A program made the position numbers and the translations under genes. Of a DNA stretch of 50,268 bases, positions 42,810 to 50,268 are shown one piece after another; within the stretch, counting starts at the first letter, position 1, and every line of letters begins with the position of its first letter. The notes below the pieces were generated by a model. It had not been told where the DNA came from. It made no database searches and was given only the letters and a program-made list of their open reading frames with translations. The DNA is from Treponema sp. JC4 (GTDB lineage: Bacteria > Spirochaetota > Spirochaetia > Treponematales > Treponemataceae): positions 1 to 50,268 of the forward strand of contig NZ_AJGU01000017.1 of assembly GCF_000260795.1 (NCBI RefSeq), read 5' to 3'.

Positions 42810-42838
42810 TTGTCAAATTTCCCCTCATATGTTATAAT
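42810..42838 (+). promoter_or_regulatory. strong sigma-70 promoter of fliF
   Basis: TTGTCA (42810-42815), 17 bp, TATAAT (42833-42838): a near-consensus promoter 64 nt before the fliF ATG, which has the strong ribosome site GGGAGGGG. Confidence 0.75.
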
Positions 42839-42901
42839 TAACTAAATTTATATAAATTTCTTTAAAAAATAGAAAAGAAATTCGTTCACGGGAGGGGACA
42901 G

Positions 42902-44611
42902 ATGAACGAATGGCTTAAAAAACTTACCGAAAGGGTAAAAAACCTTTGGAAAAACGGTAAGCCGATTCAAAAAGTCATAATTATTGGTGTAATTGCAGTT
43001 ATCATAATTGCTGTTGTATCTGCGGCTAAGGTGTCTTCAAAGCCGACAACAGTAAAGGTTTTTACACAGGCAATTTCAGATCCGGACACTCTTACAAAAA
43101 TCACAGACAGAATTGATGAAGAACATATCCCTTGTTCAGTTCAGGATGGCTATATTATTGTTGAAGATGAACGTACTGCACGTAAACTTCAGACTCTTTT
43201 AGTGAGCGAAAATCTTGTCCCTTCTTACGTTCAGCCTTTTTCTGCAGCAATTTTTAAGCGTGACTGGTCAACAACAGATGCTGATCAGCTTATGAAGATG
43301 AATAAGGAACTTCAGAACGAAGTCCGCAATATGATTATTACAATTGACGGCATCCGGGACGCAAAGGTTGTAATTGTACGTCCTGAAGATAAGCTTTTTG
43401 CCGCTGATCAGAGACCTGTTTCTGCCTCTGTAACCCTCTTTTTGAACAGCGGAAGTGATTTTGCTTCAAACCGCCGCCGAATTTTAGGTTTACAGCGCCT
43501 TATTCTTTCTGCCGTTGAAGGCCTTACAGAAGATAACCTTGTAATTACAAACTCACAGGGTGAACAGATTAATGATTTTGAAGGCATGGCTGAAAGCGAC
43601 CGCATTGATTTAGTCGCAAAACAGCAGAAAAATATCAATAAAATGGAAATTCAGATGACTGCAGACATTCTTACAACTCTGCAGGGAATTTTCACAGAAG
43701 ACAGAATCCGTAACCTCAACGTAAAGCTTGAGATGGATTATTCTCAGAAAACAATTGATTCTACAAAATATTCTCCAATTGTCCGCAAGGAAGATAACCC
43801 CGACACTCCTTACGACGATTCAGACTATGTAGATTATCTTCCTATTTCCAGCCAGACTGTTACAAACGAATGGCAGGGAACAGGTTATAATCCGGAAGGT
43901 CCAGCAGGCGTAGAAGGTCAGACTCCTCCGGTTTATTCAGATATGAGTAATGTAATCGGTCGTTCTACTCAGACTGGCGTTACTCAGAATAACGTAATCA
44001 ACACAACTACAACTCATGAAGTTTCGGCTCCAAAGCCAGAAAAATGGTCTGTTTCTGTAAACGTTGACGGTGTATGGAAGAAATCTAAAGATCCAAAGAC
44101 CGGTCAGTGGGAATTTGATGAGTTTGGTGCAATTAAGCGTACATATGTAGAACCAACTCAGGCAGAACTGGACAGTGTTAGAAGTTATATCGAAGGTGCA
44201 ATCGGCTATAACAGAAGCCGCGGTGATATTGTTAGTGTAACCGCTTTGCAGATTGACCGAACAAAACAGTTTGAAGAAGAAGATGCTGCTTATTTTGCAG
44301 CAATTCAGCGCAGAAGAACAATTATTCTGGTTCTTGTTTCAATTGCCGTTATCCTTGTCGGCTTTATCCTGTTCAGAATTATTTCCAAGGAAATGGAAAG
44401 ACGCAGACGCGAACGCGAAGCTCGTCTTCTTGCAGAACAGCAGGCTGCACGCGAACGTGCCCTTTGGGAAGCAAAAGACGAAGGTATGGACGTTACAATG
44501 TCTGTTGAAGAAACAAGACGTATGGAACTTCAGGAAAATGCAGTTGCTATGGCAAAAGAGCATCCTGAAGATGTTGCAATGCTCATACGTACATGGCTGA
44601 TGGAAGAGTAG
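42902..44611 (+). CDS. fliF: flagellar MS-ring protein FliF
   Basis: Forms the membrane ring of the motor. The 569-residue product has an N-terminal helix (about 23-44), a periplasmic region with YscJ-like DRIDEEHIPCSVQDGYIIVEDERTARKLQTLL and EGLTEDNLVITNSQGEQ, a variable middle, a second helix (about 470-492: TIILVLVSIAVILVGFILF) and a charged FliG-binding tail ending in HPEDVAMLIRTWLMEE. The length is usual. It heads fliF-fliG-fliH-fliI-fliJ. Confidence 0.95.
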   Translation: MNEWLKKLTERVKNLWKNGKPIQKVIIIGVIAVIIIAVVSAAKVSSKPTTVKVFTQAISDPDTLTKITDRIDEEHIPCSVQDGYIIVEDERTARKLQTLLVSENLVPSYVQPFSAAIFKRDWSTTDADQLMKMNKELQNEVRNMIITIDGIRDAKVVIVRPEDKLFAADQRPVSASVTLFLNSGSDFASNRRRILGLQRLILSAVEGLTEDNLVITNSQGEQINDFEGMAESDRIDLVAKQQKNINKMEIQMTADILTTLQGIFTEDRIRNLNVKLEMDYSQKTIDSTKYSPIVRKEDNPDTPYDDSDYVDYLPISSQTVTNEWQGTGYNPEGPAGVEGQTPPVYSDMSNVIGRSTQTGVTQNNVINTTTTHEVSAPKPEKWSVSVNVDGVWKKSKDPKTGQWEFDEFGAIKRTYVEPTQAELDSVRSYIEGAIGYNRSRGDIVSVTALQIDRTKQFEEEDAAYFAAIQRRRTIILVLVSIAVILVGFILFRIISKEMERRRREREARLLAEQQAARERALWEAKDEGMDVTMSVEETRRMELQENAVAMAKEHPEDVAMLIRTWLMEE

Positions 44612-44623
44612 GGAGGAAGATAG

Positions 44624-45718
44624 ATGGCTGATGAAGCAATGGAAGTAAAATCATCACCAAAACCGGTGTTAAAGCCAGCTGGAGCCGGTGGTTCTTCAAA
44701 AAAGAACAATAAGGATTATAAAAGCCTTACTGGCCGTCAGAAAGCGGCTATTTTCTTAATCTCTATTGGACCTGATGTTTCTGCTGAAATCATGAAGCAT
44801 CTGCGCGAAGATGAGGTTGAAACCCTTACTTTTGAAATTGCACGCCAGGAAAAGGTAAATCCTGAATTTAAAGATGCCGTTCTTGAAGAGTTCCAGGAGC
44901 TGATGAATGCTCAGAACTTTATTACAACCGGTGGTATCGACTATGCCCGCGAGCTTTTGGAAAAATCTTTGGGAAGCCAGAAGGCTATCGATATTATCAA
45001 CCGTCTTACAAGTTCCCTTCAGGTTCGTCCTTTCGACTTTATCCGCCGTACAGACCCGGCTCATTTGTTAAACTTTATTCAACAGGAATATCCGCAGACT
45101 ATTGCCTTGATTCTTGCTTATCTTGAACCTGGTAAAGCTGCCGTTATTTTGCAGAATCTTCCTGAAGAAATGCAGGCCGAAGTTTCTAAGCGACTTGCAA
45201 CCATGGACCGTACATCTCCTGACGTTTTGCGCGAAGTTGAACGCGTATTGGAAAAGAAACTTTCTACTCTGTCTAGCGAAGACTATACTGCAGCCGGTGG
45301 TGTTGAATCTATCGTTGAAATCCTCAACCTTGTTGACCGTTCTTCTGAAAAGGCAATTATCGAACAGCTGGAAGAGGACGATCCAGACCTTGCAGAGGAA
45401 ATCAAAAAGCGAATGTTCGTATTCGAAGATATCGTTATGCTCGACGACCGTGCTATTCAGAAGGTACTCCGCGATGTCGATCAGCAGGAACTTGCAAAAG
45501 CCCTCAAATCTGTCGATACAGAAGTACAGGACAAAATCTTCCGCAATATGTCAAAACGTGCGGCTTCTATGCTTAAGGAAGATATGGAATTCATGGGACC
45601 TGTCCGCCTGAAGGACGTTGAAGAGTCTCAGCAGAAGATTGTATCTATCATCCGTCGTCTTGAAGACTCTGGTGATATCGTTATTGCTCGTTCTGGTGAG
45701 GACGAACTGGTTTCATAA
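44624..45718 (+). CDS. fliG: flagellar motor switch protein FliG
   Basis: Rotor protein engaging the stator. The 364-residue product has LTGRQKAAIFLISIGPDVSAEIMKHL at 36-61, the middle-domain EYPQTIALILAYLEPGKAA (EHPQT-like motif), and the C-terminal torque domain DLAEEIKKRMFVFEDIVMLDDRAIQKVLRDVD. The charged torque residues are present. It starts 12 nt after fliF. Confidence 0.96.
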   Translation: MADEAMEVKSSPKPVLKPAGAGGSSKKNNKDYKSLTGRQKAAIFLISIGPDVSAEIMKHLREDEVETLTFEIARQEKVNPEFKDAVLEEFQELMNAQNFITTGGIDYARELLEKSLGSQKAIDIINRLTSSLQVRPFDFIRRTDPAHLLNFIQQEYPQTIALILAYLEPGKAAVILQNLPEEMQAEVSKRLATMDRTSPDVLREVERVLEKKLSTLSSEDYTAAGGVESIVEILNLVDRSSEKAIIEQLEEDDPDLAEEIKKRMFVFEDIVMLDDRAIQKVLRDVDQQELAKALKSVDTEVQDKIFRNMSKRAASMLKEDMEFMGPVRLKDVEESQQKIVSIIRRLEDSGDIVIARSGEDELVS

Positions 45719-45753
45719 ATTAATCTGTAAAAAAAGTAGAGAGGTAGTTTAAA

Positions 45754-46686
45754 GTGGCAAAAGCAGTTTTCAGACCCGGCGAAGCAAAAGAACTAGAAAA
45801 GAAGATGGTTTTGCCGCTTTTTAAAGATTATACTCCGGTAGAAGAAGAGCCTGAGGTTGAAGAAGAAGTTTATGATGGTCCTACTGTTGAAGACCTGAAA
45901 AAAGAAGCTGAAGAATTCAAGGCTCAGTGGGAGCAGGAAAAACTGCAGATGCAGAATGAGGCTCAGCTTCAGGCTGATGCTATCATTAAAAAAGCTGAAG
46001 ATGCCGCTTTTGAAGAAGTTCAGCGTCAGACAAACTCTGCTGCAGAAATTAAGGCAAATGCAGAAAATGAAGCAAATCAGATTCTTTCTAAAGCCCGTGC
46101 AGAAGCAGAACAGATTGTTGCAGAGGCTGAAGCAAAAAGAGAGCAGCTGGAATCTGCCGCACATCAGAATGGTTATGAAGCCGGTTATAAAGAAGGATAT
46201 GATAGCGGAGTTGCAGAAGTAAATCGTCTTGTTGAGCGAATGCACAAAATGGTTGAATCTGTTATGCAGCGTCGTGAAGAAATTCTTTCTGAAACTGAAA
46301 GCCAGATTGTAGAACTTGTAATTTTGATGGCAAGAAAAGTTATCAAAATCCTTTCCGAAAGTCAGAAAAATGTTGTAATGGCAAATACTCTTGCAGCCCT
46401 TAAAAAGGTAAAGGCACGAGGAAAGGTAACTTTGCGCGTAAATCTTGAAGAAGTAAAGCTTACAAGCGCACATATTCAGGAATTTATTCAGCACGTAGAA
46501 AATATTGAAGCAATAAAGGTTCTTGAAGATTCATCTGTAGAAAAAGGCGGATGTATTGTTGAAACTGACTTTGGTGCAATTGATGCCCGCATTTCAAGTC
46601 AGCTTACCGAACTTGAAAATAAAATCCTTGAAGTTTCTCCTCTTAAGACAATTAAGCCGCAGGATAATCTTACTTCTGCAGAGTAA
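45754..46686 (+). CDS. fliH: flagellar assembly protein FliH
   Basis: Binds and regulates the export ATPase FliI. The 310-residue product has an acidic N-terminus (YTPVEEEPEVEEEVYDG), a long Gln/Glu/Ala coiled coil (about 48-145) and a C-terminal domain with VELVILMARKVIKILSESQKNVVMANTLAALKKVK and KGGCIVETDFGAIDARISSQL, both FliH signatures. It starts with GTG, preceded by AGAGAGG. Confidence 0.93.
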   Translation: MAKAVFRPGEAKELEKKMVLPLFKDYTPVEEEPEVEEEVYDGPTVEDLKKEAEEFKAQWEQEKLQMQNEAQLQADAIIKKAEDAAFEEVQRQTNSAAEIKANAENEANQILSKARAEAEQIVAEAEAKREQLESAAHQNGYEAGYKEGYDSGVAEVNRLVERMHKMVESVMQRREEILSETESQIVELVILMARKVIKILSESQKNVVMANTLAALKKVKARGKVTLRVNLEEVKLTSAHIQEFIQHVENIEAIKVLEDSSVEKGGCIVETDFGAIDARISSQLTELENKILEVSPLKTIKPQDNLTSAE

Positions 46687-46704
46687 GGCTTGAGGGAGGG
46701 GAAA

Positions 46705-48135
46705 ATGTTATCTTCTTATCAGGGTGATTTTAATTTTACAAAATATCTCGAAAAAGTTTGCGATGCAGAAACAATTTTATATACCGGCCGTGTATGCGGT
46801 GTTAAGGGACTTGAAATTGAAAGTGAAGGTCCCCGTTCTGTAATCGGTGAAATCTGTACTATAAAACTTCCCGATGGAAAAACAATTAAAGCTGAAGTTG
46901 TTGGTTTGCAGGGGAAAACTGTCCGCCTTACAGCTTTTGGCGAAACTAAGGGAATTGAAATCGGCTGCGAAGTTATTGCTTCCGGTGCAACCCTGCAGGT
47001 TCCTGTAGGAATGTCTCTTCTTGGAAGAACCATTGATGCAACCGGAACTGCCATTGACGGTAAAGGAGAAATAAGCCCTGAAACTTATTACCCTGCAATT
47101 GAAGTCTCTCCTGATCCTATGAGAAAGGCTCCAGTAAACAAGAGAATTACAACCGGAGTCCGTGCAATTGATTCGCTTTTGACAATCGGAAAGGGACAGC
47201 GAATTGGTATTTTTGCGGGCTCTGGTGTCGGAAAATCAACTCTTCTTTCTATGATTGCCCGCAATACTGATGCAGATATAAACGTAATCGGTTTGATTGG
47301 TGAACGAGGCCGCGAGGTTCTGGATTTTATTGACCGTGACCTTGGAAAAGAAGGTTTAAAGCGTTCTGTCGTTGTAGTTGCAACCGGCGACCAGCCTGCA
47401 ATCTGCCGAGTCCGCGCTGCCTATGTCTGTACTGCAATTGCAGAATACTTCCGCGACCAGGGAAAAGACGTTGTTCTTATGATGGATAACGTTACCCGTT
47501 TTGCCAAGGCTCAGCAGGAAATCGGCCTTTCAAATGGCGAACTTCCAGGAAACGGCGGTTATCCTCCTTCAGTTTTTGATATGCTTCCAAAGCTTATGGA
47601 ACGTACCGGAACAAACGATAAGGGCTCTATTACAGCCTTCTATAATGTACTTGTTGATTCTGATGATATGAACGAGCCTATTACTGATGCTGTCCGCGGT
47701 ATTCTGGATGGTCATATCGTTCTTTCCCGCCAGCTGGCCCAGGCTTATCACTATCCTGCAATTGACGTGCTTGCTTCCATAAGTCGTCTTTCTAAAAGGG
47801 TAACCGGAAGACAGACTCAGACTGCTGCTGGAAAAATAAGAACTTTGATGGCAACTTACCGGGATAACTCTACAATGATTACTGCGGGAATTTATCAGAA
47901 GGGTAATTCTGCAAGCATTGATGCGGCTATTGATAAGCATGATGAAATTGAAGATTTCTTAAAACAGGAAGAATTTGAACCGTGTCCAATGAGCGACACT
48001 CTTGATAAAATGTCTGTTGTAGCAGGAATCGAAATACCTGAAGAGGAGTATTCAGAAACTCCTGCTTTGAACCGTCCTACTACCGCTCAAATTGTTGATG
48101 CCCAGAAGGCAGTAGCAGAAAGTGAAGAAATTTAA
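46705..48135 (+). CDS. fliI: flagellum-specific ATPase FliI
   Basis: ATPase of the flagellar type III export apparatus. From the ATG at 46705 it has 476 residues. Walker A is GIFAGSGVGKSTLLSMIARN, followed by IGLIGERGREV, the Walker B VVLMMDNVTRFA, and GGYPPSVFDMLPKLMERTG. GGGAGGGG 5-6 nt upstream decides for this ATG over an in-frame TTG at 46690. Its 3' end overlaps fliJ by 14 nt. Confidence 0.96.
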   Translation: MLSSYQGDFNFTKYLEKVCDAETILYTGRVCGVKGLEIESEGPRSVIGEICTIKLPDGKTIKAEVVGLQGKTVRLTAFGETKGIEIGCEVIASGATLQVPVGMSLLGRTIDATGTAIDGKGEISPETYYPAIEVSPDPMRKAPVNKRITTGVRAIDSLLTIGKGQRIGIFAGSGVGKSTLLSMIARNTDADINVIGLIGERGREVLDFIDRDLGKEGLKRSVVVVATGDQPAICRVRAAYVCTAIAEYFRDQGKDVVLMMDNVTRFAKAQQEIGLSNGELPGNGGYPPSVFDMLPKLMERTGTNDKGSITAFYNVLVDSDDMNEPITDAVRGILDGHIVLSRQLAQAYHYPAIDVLASISRLSKRVTGRQTQTAAGKIRTLMATYRDNSTMITAGIYQKGNSASIDAAIDKHDEIEDFLKQEEFEPCPMSDTLDKMSVVAGIEIPEEEYSETPALNRPTTAQIVDAQKAVAESEEI

Positions 48136-48556
48136 GTTTGAACTTGAAAAAATTCTTGAATACCGCGATTTTGAAAAGCAGCAGGCTGAAGGAGAACTTG
48201 CAAAGGCGCTTGCTGTTGAAACTGAAATTCAAAACAATTTAAAGAAAATTGCAGAACAGTATGCTGCTTTGGATAAATATATGTCCGGCTCCCTTGATTT
48301 TTCTGATATGGTCAGCATGAGTCAGAATAAGAATCTTTTAAATTATCAGAAGGAAGAACTTCTTAAGCAGCTTGCCGAAGCAAAGCTTGTAAGCGAACAG
48401 AAACGCGAAGTTCTTAAAGAATGTATGAAAAAAACTTCCGCACTGGAAAAAATGAAGGAAATCCAGCTTGCCCAGTATAAAGAAGAAGTTAAGCACGCAG
48501 AAAATAAAAGGCTGCAGGCGATTGCGAACAGTAAAGTGTCAGCGGATCACAGATAG
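48122..48556 (+). CDS. fliJ: flagellar export chaperone FliJ
   Basis: Coiled-coil stalk protein of the export ATPase. The 144-residue product begins MKKFKFELEKILEYRDFEKQQAEGEL, matching FliJ, and is almost wholly heptad-like helix. It starts with GTG inside the end of fliI, so translation is coupled. It closes the operon. Confidence 0.88.
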   Translation: MKKFKFELEKILEYRDFEKQQAEGELAKALAVETEIQNNLKKIAEQYAALDKYMSGSLDFSDMVSMSQNKNLLNYQKEELLKQLAEAKLVSEQKREVLKECMKKTSALEKMKEIQLAQYKEEVKHAENKRLQAIANSKVSADHR

Positions 48557-48672
48557 CGCCCTCGCTAGTCTCGGGCGTGAGCGGTTCTATCGATGAACCT
48601 AAACTGACCCGCTGTCGCAGCTCGCTTTTTAAGTCGCAGCAAGCTGCTTACCGAGTTTTGTTCCAAAACTCG
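48540..48672. repeat. structured hairpin cluster between fliJ and the kinase gene
   Basis: CAGCGG (48540-48545) pairs with CCGCTG (48609-48614), enclosing GGTTC-TATCGAT-GAACC (48583-48599) and a CGCCC/GGGCG pairing. Downstream, CGAGTTTTG-TTC-CAAAACTCG (48652-48672) is a 9-bp stem whose loop reads GAA on the minus strand, like the hairpins at 289-334. No T-run follows on either strand, so terminator function is doubtful. Confidence 0.55.
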
Positions 48673-48690
48673 CGGGTTTCCGATTATCAT

Positions 48691-50268
48691 CTAATACTTG
48701 AAAGCAGATCCTCCAATAAACTCACGTATAATAGATCTCGGCGGTACGGCTTCCGGGGAAACTGTGGTGAAGTTTTCCAGGAAGGAGAGCAGGCGACGGG
48801 CTTCGGCGTATTCAGGCATTGAAGGATTTACCTGACGCAAAAGCGGCGCTGCATAAACTCGCAGAACAGAAAGTTCGTAGTCCAGGGCTGTATTCAAAAC
48901 TGCATCTGCATTGTTCTGGAATGGGAAGATATGAAGTTCTTCTCCCTTTCGTACACTAGGCCACATCTGAATTGTTCCTTCTGCAGGCTTTCCGCGGAAA
49001 TTATTGTCGCGTACAATACGGCGGATAAGACGGTTATCACTTGTAGAAACCCGGTTATGGTCATTTAAGTTCAGCTGTGTTAAGGCAGAAAGATAAATCT
49101 TAAATTTATATTCTGCAGGAACCTTTGGCGTAAGCTTATCATTCAAACCATGAATTCCTTCCATAATAAGAATTTCATTTTTACCCAAAGACATTGTGTT
49201 GCCTTCTTCAAAGTAACTTGTTCCTGTATGGAAGTCGTAGCTTGGAAGATTAATTTCTTTTCCTTCGAATAAATCAATAAGATTCTGGTTCAAAAGCTCA
49301 ATGTTCAAAGCTTCAAGACATTCAAAGTCTGGTTCGCCATTTTCATCAAGAGGAGTTTTATCCTTGCCGGCATAGTAGCAGTCAAGGCTTATAACTTTTG
49401 GAGTGTAGCCAAGTGCCTGAAGTTCCAGTGCAAGTTTTTTTGCAGAGGTTGTCTTTCCTGAAGAGGAAGGACCCGCAATCAAAACTACGCGTACGGTTTT
49501 TCTTTCAATAATCTGGCTTGCAATTTTTGAAAAGTTTTTCTGCTGGAAAATCTCTGTAATATCAATAAAGTCATTGATTTTTCGCTGGGCAATCAGTTCG
49601 TTAAGGGATGCTGCCGAGGTAACGTTCATGCGGCGTCCCCAGTTCTTGTACTTCTGATAAACTTCAAAAAGTTTTGGTTCATCCTTGAATTCTGGAAGTT
49701 TATCCGGAGTTGCATGGCTAGGGAAGCGCAGTAAAAAGCCTTCTCCGTATTTTTTCAGTTCGAAGGTTTTTAAGATTCCTGTGTGCTGAACCATAGGTCC
49801 AAAATACATGTCAGAGAATTCCCCGATTGTATTGATTTTTACAGAAGGAAGGCTTAAATATTCCAGCTGCTTTCTGGTTTCTACAAGTCCCAGTCTGTCA
49901 AAAAGTTCTGTCGCTTCCTCATAGGCAATGCGCTCTGTTTTAATTTCCAGATCCTGCTCAACGATTTTTCGCATTTCTGCCTGCATGGCATCAATTACTT
50001 CCTGAGTATCTTCTTTTCCGTCATCAAGATTGTAATAATAGCCATAGCCAAGACTGTGTCCTACAAGAAGTCTTGTTTTTGGATAAAGTCTGTGGGCGGC
50101 AGCTGCCAGCAGAAGGCAGAGGGATCGCTTGTAAATTGCAGAACCATCTTTTGTAGCCAGCATAATCGGTTCAATTTTAGCTGTATACTGAATTCGCTTT
50201 TCCAGAGAACAGATTTCATTATTTAGTTTTACACCTACGACATTTGCAGTTTCCTCTGGTGATAAGTT
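48691..50268 (-). CDS. uridine-kinase-like nucleoside kinase, 5' end outside window
   Basis: Partial: the frame continues past 50268, with 525 residues visible. The N-terminal part (VVGVKLNNEICSLEKRIQYTAKIEPI, then KDGSAIYKRSLCLLLAAAAHRLYP and HSLGYGYYY) resembles the TGS/threonyl-tRNA synthetase-like editing region found fused to uridine-kinase domains. The C-terminal part has P-loop GPSSSGKTTSAKKLALEL, SLDCYYAGKDKTP, YDFHTGT and VSTSDNRLIRRIVRDNNFRG, as in uridine kinases. An ATG at 50161-50163 is internal, not the start. It is convergent with the fliF-J operon. Confidence 0.88.
   Translation of the reverse strand, partial: NLSPEETANVVGVKLNNEICSLEKRIQYTAKIEPIMLATKDGSAIYKRSLCLLLAAAAHRLYPKTRLLVGHSLGYGYYYNLDDGKEDTQEVIDAMQAEMRKIVEQDLEIKTERIAYEEATELFDRLGLVETRKQLEYLSLPSVKINTIGEFSDMYFGPMVQHTGILKTFELKKYGEGFLLRFPSHATPDKLPEFKDEPKLFEVYQKYKNWGRRMNVTSAASLNELIAQRKINDFIDITEIFQQKNFSKIASQIIERKTVRVVLIAGPSSSGKTTSAKKLALELQALGYTPKVISLDCYYAGKDKTPLDENGEPDFECLEALNIELLNQNLIDLFEGKEINLPSYDFHTGTSYFEEGNTMSLGKNEILIMEGIHGLNDKLTPKVPAEYKFKIYLSALTQLNLNDHNRVSTSDNRLIRRIVRDNNFRGKPAEGTIQMWPSVRKGEELHIFPFQNNADAVLNTALDYELSVLRVYAAPLLRQVNPSMPEYAEARRLLSFLENFTTVSPEAVPPRSIIREFIGGSAFKY

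Noticed and set aside
48577-48822. Plus-strand frame of 81 codons after fliJ
   Set aside because: It overlaps the hairpin cluster and the 3' end of the kinase gene on the other strand and has no ribosome site or similarity.

Overview
The window looks like chromosomal DNA of a host-associated spirochaete, most likely a gut or rumen Treponema. This is inferred from gene content, not from a database search. The supports are an AT-leaning coding style, the xerC-hslV-hslU-flgB-flgC-fliE-fliF-fliG-fliH-fliI-fliJ order, many outer-membrane barrels and lipoproteins, Reg_prop hybrid kinases and HD-GYP proteins, and an Na+-pumping oxaloacetate decarboxylase as expected of a fermenter.

Layout. 1-180: 5S rRNA and its terminator, the end of an rRNA operon. 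180-840: no gene, but dense hairpins, including five small hairpins in a row and two copies of a 93-bp unit whose stems covary. 840-1538 (-): outer-membrane barrel. 1859-6562: rplU, rpmA, obg, nadD, yqeK, an LCP protein and rsfS. 6668-6973 (-): an extremely acidic small protein. 7155-10883: hybrid kinase and pullulanase. 10870-11561 (-): a membrane protein split over two frames at an A8 run. 11685-15583: oadG-oadA-oadB. 15805-24371: a signalling cassette of an intact HD-GYP protein, a giant hybrid kinase that has lost all its phospho-acceptor residues, and a degenerate HD-GYP protein whose C-terminus is completed only in the -1 frame. 24376-26163 (-): DUF4258/YgiT toxin-antitoxin-like pair with an HExxH protein, and an XRE regulator. 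26308-27636: AT-rich lipoprotein. 27804-31549: argH and a polar amino acid ABC transporter. 31624-32892: acyltransferase. 32912-35429 (-): three exported proteins (FecR-like, barrel, small), divergent from a CHASE2 adenylate cyclase (35483-38278). 38323-41204: xerC, hslV, hslU. 41342-48556: flagellar basal-body and export genes in two transcription units. 48691-50268 (-): uridine-kinase-like protein running off the window.

How it fits together. The housekeeping genes are ordinary. The accessory interest lies in signalling (c-di-GMP-type, cAMP-type and phosphorelay proteins, several visibly degenerate), in two genes interrupted at A-runs that a -1 shift would repair, and in recurrent intergenic hairpins. 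Both A-run interruptions lack exactly one A, so programmed slippage and a homopolymer error in the assembly must both be considered.
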